Of a DNA stretch of 64,000 bases, positions 1-11,045 are shown piece after piece. Numbering within the stretch: position 1 is the stretch's first letter; every line of letters starts with the position of its first letter. Made by a program: the position numbers and the translations under genes. Origin of the DNA: Trametes villosa (lineage: Eukaryota > Basidiomycota > Agaricomycetes > Polyporales > Polyporaceae); contig PUDQ02000003.1 of the NCBI GenBank assembly GCA_002964805.2, positions 4,617,149 to 4,681,148 of the forward strand, in the 5' to 3' direction. The notes under the pieces are model-generated. The model saw only the letters and a program-made list of their open reading frames with translations, made no database searches and was not told where the DNA came from.

Positions 1-1283
1 GACAGTGGCCTGGGGACGACTTTCGCTGGACGTCCCGACGCGACTTAAGTATCGCGCCGCCCGCCCCCTGAAGTCTCATCCGTGCGCCGTCACGCATCGA
101 GCTACGAGGCCGTCTACTGGCCGTCTGCGCGGGCGAGCGAGCGAGTGAGTGAGCGGGCGCATGAGTGATCACGAATTTGACTCGCATGCCGCCACGCGAA
201 GTGAGACAACCGATATTGATGTTGCCTCAGCCTGCGCCATGTGGCATCCGCCAGATGATGGGTCAGCAAACCTGGCGGGCAGTTTCTAAGCTCCCACTGA
301 CTGACATACCTCGCCCGTTTACATTCTTCTTGCGCGACGCTGATGCGCTGCTGAGCTGTATACTTCTCCCGGATTACAAAGTCTCCCAGACTCTCCCTCG
401 ATGAGACACTCCTGGGAGGAATCGTGAAGCCGGTCCCAGAATCATCCTATCCGTCAGCGGCTGAGAATCAGACGCCGGGTGTAAGGCACCGGCCCTTGGC
501 CGGCGAGGGTGAGTGGGATTGCTCGTCGACGTCACTCCGGTGGGATCTACAAGTGTATTCAACGCTTCTGCTTCCGTCTTGGTATGTTTTGAGCACTCTT
601 ACCGCGGCGTAAGTCCTTCTTATGCCCTCGACATAAGCTCAGTGGAGATATAACGACACTCAGGTAGTAAACCGGCGTGTTCAAGTTGAGTGCGACGGAG
701 GTGGCCTCAGAAAGTACAAGGGCATCGATAGCGCCCGATGCCGGACTCACGTCGATCCTCGTCGATCGAAGGTGGTCACTGCCGCCGCATCTAAGTGGCC
801 GGCAGCCGCGTGGGTCACGGGTATATCGCTGAAATTGTTCCCGACGCGCACGTTGAAGAAACGCTCCTGGGCGGCCGTCCGAGCACGAGCGGCGGCGGTT
901 TGGAAGCGGGCAGAATGTGGTGAACGTGAGCGCCGTCGCGGGGGGCGCGGCGATGGACGAGCGACTCTGCGCTTGGCGTTGCGAGGCCCCGAGGGAGAGC
1001 CAGAGCGGGAGGTCCGAGGATGCCGAGTGAGTTGAAGAATGAAGAAGAGATGTCGATGAAACTCCGGGGCTAGGGGCCCTCCCGAGATGCTCGCCGACTT
1101 GCGTCGAGCCAATGGGATACAGTAGAAGTACATGGTATACGTCGTCTCGGGCTGTCATAGTCGTTACATCTGCGATAGTCGTACACCGGTCATCAGATCC
1201 CGCACAGTCCTCCCGGAACACACCAGCCCACGAAAGAGAGGGGGGAAAGCACACCACAAGCGCACGTCAGAGGGCGTCGATCC
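1..1283. other. No gene supported
   Basis: Open frames of up to 232 codons exist here on the minus strand, but they are low-complexity, Arg/Ser/Pro-rich and overlap frames on the other strand. None shows a recognisable domain or a convincing chain of splice sites. The region lies beyond the 3' end of the 7TM gene and may hold part of its 3' UTR. Confidence 0.5.
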
Positions 1284-2521
1284 CTACACGGGGTGCACAG
1301 GGGCTGGGGCGGGTGCCAAGCTCCCTACGCTATTGCGTGGGCTGTACGTGTGTGTGCTCATCGATTGCTCCGTGCTGAACTCGGTGTCGAAGTCCTGCTT
1401 GTCCGCGAGCGACGTCGCGATGTGGATCGTAGGCAGCGTCTGCGTCGCGGTGGACTTCGAGAAGCCGCGGCCCATCACGATGCGCAGGATAAGCATCTGC
1501 GGGGACACGCACTGGATATCGCGAACCATGTCAGCCTCTATAGACGCAGCATAACGTGCACGGATAGGGGTTGACGCACCGTGAACATGACGTAGATCGA
1601 GAGGAACAGGATCGAGACCGGACTGTCCGTGCCGAGCGTGACGACGTAGGGAATCCCGAAGAGCGTGTACGGTAGTGCGGCCTCGACGACGAGGGCGACC
1701 GCACCCGTGTACTTGCGCGCGACGCGCCGCCCGAGCGTGCGCTCGATCGCACGCGCGTGCCAGAGTAGACGCGTGCAGATGAGCATCGAGAGCGTCACGT
1801 TCAAGCCGATGACGACCGAGGAGTACGCGAGCGCAACCTGCGCCGCGCGCCCGAGGAAGAAGTTCGAGTTCGGGAGCCCGGTGAAAACGCAGGTCATGAT
1901 GCCCAGCGCTGCGGAGGATGTGAGTTGGTACTGACAGGATGGGCACGGACGAACGAACGGGCTTACCTGCTGTTCCTAGGTAGAGGAAGGCCGGAAAGAC
2001 GATGGGTCGCCAGTCTTCCCAAACAACGTAGCAGCGGTAGAGCTGAGGGCTCCTCGTCAGCCTCAGCCGTGAATGACATTCGCGAGCGATTACTCACCAG
2101 AAGCCCGTCACTCATGAGGTTGAGCACTATCGACGCCGCGCTGCCCAATGTCTGGTACCACACCGCAGCGTGGTCCCCGAGGTACGCCGCTGACCCGCCG
2201 GGGTAATCGGCATGCACGATCCACATCTCCTGCCCGAATACGGCCTGCACCGCGACGTAGATCGTGATCATGAGCAGCAGGCCGGTGCTGAGGTACATGA
2301 ACAGCCGGAAGCTCTTCGCGTTCCGCGGGTCCTTATTCCGGAGGATGATAGTCATGCTCGCGAAGTACAGCATGAGCTCAACTCCTATGCATAGCGGAGG
2401 GCATAGTTCAGCCAGTGAGTATACACGATGATACGGAGGCAGGCGTACCGTAGAGCAGGGCGTTGAACGTGTTCCCGACATAGAAGCAGTTTTGGAATAC
2501 GGCGTTGGGGTCCTGCATCAT
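1284..2521 (-). CDS. Seven-helix membrane protein of basidiomycete type, unknown function
   Basis: Five exons join in phase: 2521-2449, 2384-2098, 2042-1967, 1908-1580 and 1511-1284, giving 330 residues. The product starts MMQDPNAVFQNC and has seven hydrophobic segments. Family-like landmarks are LYRCYVVWEDWRP after helix 3 and SPQMLILRIVMGRG after the last helix, followed by a polar Ser/Thr/Pro tail of about 60 residues. This matches the large set of uncharacterised serpentine membrane proteins in Agaricomycetes (DUF6533/6534-like), from memory of the family. It probably sits in the plasma membrane or an endomembrane; the ligand is unknown. The last acceptor is the least certain: TATCCAG before CVSPQ was preferred because it restores the conserved SP-M-L motif. 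No frame damage is seen. Confidence 0.8.
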
Positions 2522-3813
2522 GAAGCGGCGGAGGGTGCACGAGAAGCGAAGAGAAGCACCCGGGCGCGGTACAAGTAGCCCCGGCGACCCAAGCAGCTCA
2601 TGCGGCTAAGATCTCGCGGGAGGCGGGTAGCATGAGGCGCGGCGTTCTCGAAGTGCGCGCCTGGAAGGGAGAGATCGACTAGACGGTGCACGGATGGCGG
2701 GAACTCCAGCGCGGAAAGATGGGGTGCGTGCTTTGGGTATATCCGCTGGAGCCATGCGCTATTGAGTAGGAGACCGACGAGCCGGCAGACGGTCAGGGGC
2801 GCGCCCGATCATTCGAGGGTGCGTTGGGCAGTCGGTCGTCCTGCTCATATAACCGCAAGCAGTTCCTCGTAGACCGTCCATCCATTCTGAGGAAAGGAGA
2901 ACGGTGTGCGTAGGAGATGCGTCTTGTTGCGAAATCGACCAAGACATCGGCGGAGTTCGAAAGCGCAGGTCGCAACTCGATCACAAGTATTGTGAGCTGT
3001 AGTCCGATCAAGTAGCGCTGATCAGGGTGGGGTAGCCTTTACAAGCTCAGCAGGTCTAGCAGGAATTCTGGCGATCACGGAAAGTCTCGTGAGTCGTCAC
3101 GGTAAGAGGAGCATAGAGAGGAGCCGAATCGCGATGGCCTCCCAACCGCTGAGTTTCCATCGCGGAGGCAAAGCACCAGTACTGTGAACCTGTGAACACC
3201 TGACAGGCAAATTCTCCTGGTACACAGCGCAAGTTTCAGACATTTTCACGGCGTGGAGTTGATTCCATTGGAGGATCCGCGAAGAGATCAGAATGTACGG
3301 CCAGATGTAACCGCAGAGTCGTTGGTCGTAGTAGCCCTAGTTTTCTTTTCGTATGAGCGCACCTGAGCGCACTGAGGGTGATATGTTATCGCGTGGTAGA
3401 CCGGAGAGTCAGTCCATAGAAGCACGAGGGTAGACAAGACGAGCGAGACAAGAATCAGACCCCAGAGGCCCTGGAGGATGATGGTGGTGCGATGATAGCC
3501 CGCAGGAAATCTAGGACAATCGCGCAGAGCTGGTTCGTCTGAACTTTAATCCACCCAACAGGCGCCCGCGGCTGGTATCGATCCGATCTGACGAGCGCCT
3601 AGCTTTCTACAAGTTCGACAACGCTATCGTGTTCAAGCCAGGTGCCGCCAGGTGTGGAGGGAGACTGTGTATTTGGAGGGTCTCCCCGTCCGAGTAGTCT
3701 GAGCACAGTGTGCACAACTAACATCCGTTAGCTGGCACAAAACGCTCAGCCCATACCGTTGCACCTCAAAATATTTGATCCGATGAGTCCGTACGGGAGC
3801 AGTAGACCATGAC
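2522..3813. other. Intergenic, no gene supported
   Basis: Only short ORFs (72 codons or fewer) without recognisable domains. This stretch contains the promoter of the minus-strand 7TM gene. Nothing else could be identified. Confidence 0.5.
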
Positions 3814-3922
3814 GACACCAGTAGGGTTCGAACCTACGCTCTCAGAGAGAAACAGATGATACTCTGTTCCTGCCATGCAGGAGGATTCTAATCTGTCGCC
3901 TTAACCACTTGGCTATGGTGTC
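3814..3922 (-). tRNA. tRNA-Ser(AGA) with an intron
   Basis: On the minus strand the sequence folds as a serine tRNA. The acceptor stem is GACACCA with TGGTGTC, and the D arm contains AGTGGTTAAGGC. The anticodon stem is ACAGA with TCTGT, the anticodon is AGA, and there is a long variable arm with paired CTCTC and GAGAG. The T arm is GTAGG-TTCGAAC-CCTAC. About 25-30 nt between loop positions 37 and 38 are an intron, as expected for nuclear eukaryotic tRNA genes. The long variable arm rules out most isotypes other than Ser and Leu; the AGA anticodon decides Ser. Confidence 0.92.
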
Positions 3923-4227
3923 TTATGATCGACCACCAGCACGCTGCCACGGCCGGCCAGGCGATACCTATACGGCGAGGAAGATGCAAGCGAGAACGAC
4001 GACGGTGAACCGACGGGTTGAACAGGTGGTATTTTCGGAGACATGTGTAATTATACAGCTATTATATACAATACGAGTGCGATGCGGTATTCAAAGCGTG
4101 CAAGACGAGCGCAGACAGTAGACGAAAACAATTCAAGAACAGCCATAGAACCATATCCCGCCTCTCCTAACTTCAAGCCTCCAAGAGACCTAAAGCAGTC
4201 GGGAAGAGACTAGCCTCCACCCACCCA
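3923..4227. other. Intergenic spacer
   Basis: AT-richer spacer between the tRNA-Ser gene and the stop codon of the SNF2 gene. No ORF of note; probably holds the SNF2 gene's 3' UTR. Confidence 0.4.
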
Positions 4228-7200
4228 TCAGTCGTCGCCATCCTCCAAGTCGTCCATCATCCCGAGCACGTTCCCCTCGTTCGCCGGGGCCTCGTACACC
4301 GCGAACGCCGTCTTCGTCTTCGCGTCCGGCTGCACGACCTCTTCCACCGCATCCGCGCCCTCGTCGACCTGCCCCGCAGACGTCCACCCCTTCTGGCGGT
4401 CCGCGAACACCTCCGGACGGCGGTCGAGCAGCGTCTCCAGGTCCTCGTCGCTGATCACGCTCGCCTTGCCCGCCTCCGTGCTCGACACCACCTGGATCTT
4501 CTCGCCCTCGAGCCGGTGCAGCTCCATCGCGAGCTCCGCGAGCGCCTGGTTCTTGCTGCGCTTCGCCGCGGTCGGGTTCTTGAACACACCTGCAGGATAC
4601 GGCACGACGGTAAGCGCGAGGAGAAGTGCGAGAGGACGGGGAATACGCACCCTTGGCGATTACGAGCGCCTCGAGTTTGCGCTTGTCCGTCGCGCGCTGC
4701 ATGATCTTCGTCTCGATCGTGTGCGCGCACAGCAGGCGGAAGATGAGCACCGGCCTCGTCTGCCCGATCCGGTGCGCGCGGTCCTGCGCCTGAAGATCCG
4801 CTTGCGGGTTCTACGTTCGATCGCCCATTGTCAGTACAAGCTCGAAAGCGCGTATGTCGTAGGGAGAAGCGTACCCAGTCCTGATCATAGAAGATGACAG
4901 TATCGGCGGCGACCAGGTTCAAGCCAAGACCTCCGGAGCGCGTGCTGAGGAGGAAGAGGCGCGGCGCGTCGGGCGCATCCCCGCTTTCCTGGAAGCGCCG
5001 GATGTCTTCCCGGCGAGTCTCCATGTCCATGCTGCCGTCGATCCGGCACACCGGCCAGCCCTTGCGCTCGAGAGCCCAGTCCTGCAGCAGTCGCTTTCAG
5101 CATGGAGGGTCAGAATAAGTGTAGGAAGGAACTCGCCTCGATGATGTCGAGCATCGTGGTGAACTGGCTGAACAGAAGCACCTTGTGGTCGCGCGCGAAG
5201 AGCTCGTCCAGGAGGCGCTCGAGGACCATCATCTTCCCGCTCGCGTTCACGAGCTCGTCGTTCAGCACGGGGTCGCGCGTGACCGGGTCCTTCGGCCAGT
5301 GGAAGAGGAACGGGTGCTGGCAGACCTTACGTAGCTGCATGATGACGTTCTTGAGGTTCTTGTTGTTCACCTCTTTCACTACGAGCGCACACATGAGTTC
5401 CGCAAGTCGTGCAATGATACGACCAGAGACGTACCTGCCGCGCGGCGCTGCCACTCGCGTCCAAGCTCTCTCTCATCACGCCCGCTCTCCTGGCGCGCCT
5501 GGATCTCGCCCTCGTCCAGCCGCCTGAAGTACTCGTCGTCGTCCGAGTCCTCGACGTACGTCCGCTGGTCCTTCGTGCGCAGCCCCTTGCCCTTCGCCTT
5601 CTTCTTCTCCGTCGACACCTCCTGCAGCGGCCTCTCGTCCTCCTCCGACTCCTCGCCGCCGCCGTTCAGCCGCTCCGTCTCCGCCTGCATCTGCGTGATG
5701 AGGTGCTGGCGGAGCGCCTTGTCGCCCTGCACCGCGACCTCGTACAGCTCACGCTGCTGCTCGGTCAGCGGCGTGTACAGCACGTACTCCTTCTTGGGCG
5801 GCAGCTGCATCTCGACGTCCGCTTTCATGCGGCGCAGCAGGAACGGGCGGAGGATGTCGTGCAGAGAGTGGATGAGCTTTGCCTCACGGTCCGAAGCAAG
5901 TTTGCTCTGCAGCCTGCTCTCGTCGAACCTACGAAGCGTCAATAACCTGATACGCCAGGTAGACTAAGGAGCGAGCTCACCATGACTGGAACGTGGCGAG
6001 GTCGCCGAAGATCTCGGGCAGCACAAAGTTGAGCAGAGCCCACAGCTCCGCGAGATTGTTCTACACGGTCACTGTCAGCACAGGGCACGGCCACGCAAGG
6101 TTACACGCACCTGAAGGGGGGTCCCGGTGAGCACCATCCGCGCCGACGACGGGATGCGTTTGATCTCGCGCATGAGCACGCAGTCGATGTTCTTCAGCCG
6201 GTGGCCCTCGTCCACGACGATGAAGCCCCAGTGGTACTTCGCGAGCTCCGCCCGGTCGTTGATCACGATCTGGTACGTCGTCAGCACCACCGGGAAGTTC
6301 GTCTTCTGGTGCGGCTTCAGCGGCGTTGCGTTCCGCTCTGCGGGCTCCTCACGCGCGCCCTCGTCCACGGCCATCGAGTCCTCGAACTCGCTCGACTCGG
6401 CCTCCTCCATCGCCTTGCGCTTGCGAACAGGAATCTGCACCGTGACGCGCCCGCCTCGGCCACGGCCCCGCGCGACGGGCTTGCCGCGCGACCTGGTGGA
6501 TCTCACCTCTGCCTCCGAATCCGAGTCGTCCTTCCTCGTCTGACTCTTGGCCGCACCCCGCCCCCGTCCTCGTCCGCGGCCACGGCCACGGCCACGACCC
6601 CCTGTTGCCCTCCCTTTGGCTGGAGGAGGAGGCGGTAGAGGCTCTGTCTTCATGGCGTTCTTGTGATAGACACGGTCAACCTCGTCCATGACCATGTGTG
6701 TCCGCCGAAGCTCCGCGCGTTCGTCCTTGTTTCCGTAGTACATCACAACTGGGATGTCGGGGGCGAACTTCTGGAATTCGCGAGCCCAGTTGTCCAGCAC
6801 CGCGAGCGGGCACACGACCATGAATGGCGCGGCCGTGCGCTCTCGGAGGAAAGCGTGGAATGCGATGGTTTGAATGGTCTGGAAATGTGTCGTCAGTCTG
6901 CGAATCGAATAGCTGGGACATGCCCTGGACGGGCCATGGATCGCGCAGCCGGGCGGAGGACCAGAGCGCGTCTCTGACATACGCCCGCACTCTCAGAGAG
7001 TTACCCGCACGTCGTACAGAGAGCGAGTACCGTACATCAGGTCATGGTGGCCACGGACCCGACCTGGAGCAGTAGACGACGTAGACGCAACGCATCTCAG
7101 ACTCAGACGACCCGGTGCTGTCCTCTAACGACTCTCTCAAGTCCATCGGTTACACCAACACACCAACTCGAACCACCGAGAGGTTGCGGGTTGGAGTGTA

Positions 7201-8074
7201 GGATACGTCCCGGAGAGGGTAGAGGTAGCACAACCAATGTGGATATATGCTGCACTCACTTTGCCGAGGCCCATCTCGTCCGCTACGACTATAATCAGCA
7301 ACCACCTTCTGGTCATCTGGCGTCTGGCGGACGTACCCAATATGCCGGAAATCCCGTTCTGGTGTAACCCAGCCATCCATGCGACGCCCTCCAACTGATA
7401 ATCCTTCAACGTAGCCCCAGTGAGAAGAGCAGGTTGCTTGAAGGCGGTCTTGGTCGACGCGTCTTGTTGCAGACCATTATCTTCTGTAGGACCAGTCCTA
7501 CCACCCTCAGCCTTTGGTCGCTTCGACCCTCGCTCGTCCTCCGAGTCTGACACGACGCGGGCACGCTTCCTTGAGCCTTTCGCGGCAGACTTCGGTTTTG
7601 CCGGACGCTTGCTTTGAATCGTACGAGCTTGGTCCATCTGGTCCTTGAGGAGCTTGACGTATGTGGCGGACTTCTCTAGGAGGCTCTCGAGTTGCACGAG
7701 ACGGGAATCGACCTCCTACCCTGAGCTCAGTGTGAATGCGGATGTACATCAAGGCTGGATACGTACGTCGTCATCTTCATCTTTGGCCTCGGCCTGTGTG
7801 CGAGTGTGAGATGAGCATATAAGTTCTCTAGCCAGACGGACTCCCGTCGCGTGGTACTCTACGTACCTTCTCTCTCAGCAAGTCCTCTTCTACAGCTTTC
7901 TCCTCTTCATCAATCTGAATATCCCATCAGCGCGAGAAATTGGATGCTATGGGGTTCCCAAACCTCTTCTATTGCGGGTGGGCTTGAAGGTGGAGAAGTA
8001 GCTCGCGTCGAAGGGACTGCCGCTGGGGTACCCGCAGAAGATGGACTTGAACGCGAGGAGGGCGCAGTAGACAT
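4228..8074 (-). CDS. SNF2-family chromatin remodeller, Lsh/DDM1 (HELLS/IRC5) type
   Basis: ATP-dependent nucleosome remodeller expected in the nucleus; Lsh/DDM1 relatives support DNA methylation and heterochromatin upkeep. The multi-exon model starts at [10 protein letters not shown] (8074). Order: a Ser/Pro-rich N-terminus, an acidic and coiled segment, a basic stretch with KRAR and RGSKRPK, then the ATPase. Visible motifs are [12 protein letters not shown], Walker A DEMGLGKT (split by introns), [15 protein letters not shown] in [17 protein letters not shown], and in lobe 2 [31 protein letters not shown] and [16 protein letters not shown] rather than DEAH, with the [17 protein letters not shown] ending, fits Lsh. 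Two oddities: an insertion of about 150 residues in lobe 1 with an RG-dipeptide run, a basic patch and an acidic patch, and an intron of about 375 nt right after the Walker lysine. No broken frame was seen. The N-terminal exon choices are the weakest part. Confidence 0.9.
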
Positions 8075-8675
8075 TTTCGCAGGGAGACCTCTTCGTTTCC
8101 CCTTTGCTCGGCGTCGCCGGTGATGGCGGCGCTGTAGTCGACGGTGATGACGGTGCGGAAGCAAGTTGTGGCTGCTCCTCATCGTCTGTGACGCGTCTTG
8201 TGCGCGCCAGGTCACGCGTATGTAACGCGCCGGGTCACGCGACCGTGACTCGTTTGGCGCTTCTCGCGAGGTACCGGTAGGCGCTCACAGTGCTCTCGCC
8301 AAAACTTCGTCTTCAAATACCACCACAACTTCGAGGGTTCACGCGCCACGCGCAGCATGCAAGGATGCTTGTTGAATTTTTCATGCAGATTTATTTAAAG
8401 TGTCAGAACACTGCAACTCAGTTTGTGGGTGAAAGTACTTGTAAGTCGCCGTTTCCGTGATTTATCACTGCGCTGGGCCGCTAACCTGCGCATATTGATT
8501 CTGTAACAGCTCCGCAGTGCTGTGTTCATGCAGCTCTCAGTGAATCGAAACCCTGCGCGGGCCGAAGAGGACCTCCACTGTCTTTATTACCACAGCCCCA
8601 GGCCTAGCGCCTAGCCAGCAGGTAGGGCCTGTGCTGCCTCGCACTCCAACCTCACTCACGGCGCTCCCCGGACAG
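8075..8675. other. Intergenic, no gene supported
   Basis: Contains the promoter of the minus-strand SNF2 gene. I looked here for a first exon of the adjacent lectin-like fragment and found none. Confidence 0.4.
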
Positions 8676-8965
8676 TGGCATTTCATTGCTACGGGTGAGG
8701 AAGACGCCATCCAAGCCTGCCGCGCATCTCTGGACGGCGAGCCACTATACCTTACCGTGCAAGGACGCGCGGAGCGAGGCGCACGCGTGGTCGTGAGCCC
8801 GTACCCGGTCGGCTGGCACGTCGAACGCGCGCAGGCTAAGGACGGCAAAAACACCATATGGTCCGTCCTATTCTTCGGCCATCCCTTCTGTGACTCACCC
8901 TGATGTGATTGTGAGCATGGGGTAGTGTGTTCTGGCCGAAGACGGACCTCGTTATCAACGCCTAG
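8676..8965 (+). pseudogene. Ricin-B-like lectin gene fragment
   Basis: Exon 8676-8860 encodes a segment starting WHFIATGEEDAIQ and continuing through SLDGEPLYL, VVVSPYPVGWHVERA and KDGKNTI. It has the same length (185 nt) and borders as an exon of the lectin at 10419-10603. A second exon from 8926 encodes VFWPKTDLVINA and then meets TAG at 8963-8965. No exon carrying the expected first repeat (GTY-VNA-GG-LD) was found upstream, and no clear final repeat follows. It looks like a decayed paralogue of the neighbouring lectin gene. A short expressed product cannot be excluded. Confidence 0.6.
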
Positions 8966-9519
8966 AAGTTCATCGACTTCGACAGTGTGCGTGCTATGTG
9001 TTGCTTCGCTCCGGCACGTCGTCCTCATGGAATGCGACGATAGCTCGAACTCAGAGTAGGGTGACCTCGTTGCGTAAGTCTGGGCTCGTCTTCGCCGCCT
9101 TCCAGTGTACGTGCTCCAGTTCCGCGTGCAAACTAAGCGTGCCTGTGGTTTTCAATGTCAGCACCCGCCTTCGTCTTTTTAAGCCATGCCCTTGTTAGAA
9201 TATAACCCTCTCAGTTGACTGCAATCATTGAGCTCTAGATCCTAGAGTCGCAGTCGCACGGCGCCGCCCTCAACCTCCTACGATTCACATCCGGGGTCTG
9301 CGCGAGGCGGTTAATATGACCGGCTTCAGCAGACCTTCGGGCGACATCGGGTCCGACGATCAAGTGTCATGCGGCCTAATCTCCGGCAGCACGTCACCTC
9401 TATCGCAGTTCATGAACAGAACTTTACGTGAGGCTTCAACAGCTGTGGTATTTAGCGTTCCGTCGCTTGTAGCAGGTGCGTCCACAGGCAACCGCCCACT
9501 CTTGGCTCGTTAAACACCG
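8966..9519. other. Spacer between lectin-like loci
   Basis: No further lectin exon could be placed with confidence. Short ORFs at 8998-9198 and 9316-9513 show no recognisable domain. The part near 9185-9230 is the likely promoter side of the gene starting at 9520. Confidence 0.35.
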
Positions 9520-10863
9520 ATGGCACTCTGCGACACCTTCCTCCCTCATGGCACCTATATCCTGGTGAATGCCCACGGCGGGACCGCGCTCGATTTCTTC
9601 CTCTTCCGGGAAGCGATTGTGGGGTATATCATTCACTCCGAGGATAATCAGCGGGTGCGGTAGTCTTTTCGATTCCTCCACAACGGTCCTGCGCGGCACT
9701 CGTATAATCGAGCCACTCACAACATCGACAGTGGAAATTCATCAACACGGGGAGAGGGTGGGCCATCCAAAGCTGTGCACCGTCGCAAGACGGACGGCCG
9801 GCCTACCTGTCCGTGAGGGGCGTGCTGGCGGAAGGCTGCGAAGTGGTGTGGTCCACCGTCCCTCTGAGTTGGTACGTGTGGATGGTCGACGGTGCATTGA
9901 GGTGAGCGCACAGTATGCGGTGTCCGCGTAGCTAGTAGGTCTGACTACTTGGAACGTCCGTGCCTCAGAATCGGGTGGCCGGACACCGACTACGTCCTGA
10001 CGCTGAGCGGCGGGGGAAGCTCACAAAACAGTACTCCTGTACGGCATATATAACCCACCACCGCAACCCAGCGTAGCACTTCCATCCTGATTACCTCATC
10101 CCGACAGGTTCAGATGATGCGGCTCAAACCCGGCCTCGCCTGCCAGCTCTGGTATTTTACGCGCTGTGGGGGGGATCTAGTAGCCCGCCAAACGATGGGA
10201 CCCGGATTTGAGGCTTCACCTCAAGCTTTGCCGAAGCCCGGGTCCTCTATCCACGTTCTTGCACACGTGGACGAAGCTGTAGCCCTCGAGCTCGACAACG
10301 CGTCGAGGAAATGGGTGCGCCACCAGCCCTGCCATAAGGACCACAGCCAACAGGTAGTAGACCCCCGGATCTCTGAGCGACTCGTACTACTCTCGCTGAC
10401 TGTGGACACCTCGCGCAGTGGAAATTTATCGCAAATGGCGAAGAAGACGTCATTCAAGCGGCGCGCACGTCGCTCGATGGCGAGGTGCTGTACCTGAACG
10501 TGCACGGTCGCGCGGAGCCGGGTGCGCGCATTGTTGCAAGCCCATACCCAGTCGGTTGGCGCATCGAGCGGTGCCCGTCTGAAGACGGTGAACGCGCAAT
10601 GCGGTCAGCGGTCTGAGCTTCTACTCTGAGGGCTCAGCAGCGCTGAGATTATTGTGCACGCCCTGTAGCATCTTCTGGCCCAAGACCAATTTGGTCATCA
10701 GCGCGGGGGACTCGGGAGACCACAACACCGTGCGTACCAATCAGCATGATGTTCACGATTGGGTCCTAGATCTACTAACACCACTAGTCCACAGGCCTTG
10801 CTCGCAGAATGTGACAACTCGCTGCTCTCTAAGTGGGACGACATCATCGTCTACCAATCGTAG
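9520..10863 (+). CDS. Two-domain ricin-B-like (beta-trefoil) lectin
   Basis: Seven exons join without a phase conflict: 9520-9654, 9732-9901, 9969-10038, 10108-10353, 10419-10603, 10669-10729 and 10795-10863, giving about 311 residues. Exon 1 encodes MALCDTFLPHGTYILVNAHGG, the usual start of small basidiomycete ricin-B lectins. Later landmarks are IQSCAPSQDG, IGWPDTDYVLTLSG and GLACQLWYFTRC. A second domain then follows in the same frame: VLAHVDEAVALELDN, WKFIANGEEDVIQ, ASPYPVGWRIERC and IFWPKTNLVIS. Expected role is carbohydrate binding, often in defence against grazers; no signal peptide is seen. Weak points are the GTCAGC donor at 10604, the poorly conserved last exon and the weak QxW motifs. 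Two fused or adjacent single-domain genes, or a decaying locus, remain possible. Confidence 0.6.
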
Positions 10864-11045
10864 GATATGGGAAGCTAAGAGCAGTGGCTTAAGGAGTTGC
10901 ACATCGACGTGAGGCCCGGCTTGCGGTCGATCCGAGTGACATGGTTGTTCCGGTTTTCAGTTTGTATACAAGTAGCCGTTCTTGAGTTTCAAGGTTGCTG
11001 CCGCATAGCGCAGAAGTCCCATCTCATATACTAGTATAAAACTCG

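Noticed and set aside
559..1257. 232-codon minus ORF near the window start
   Set aside because: Low-complexity Arg/Ser composition, overlapping frames on both strands and no motif.
4190..4750. Gly/Arg-rich minus ORF of 186 codons overlapping the SNF2 C-terminus
   Set aside because: Frame shadow of the SNF2 exons, which read as conserved helicase sequence in another frame.
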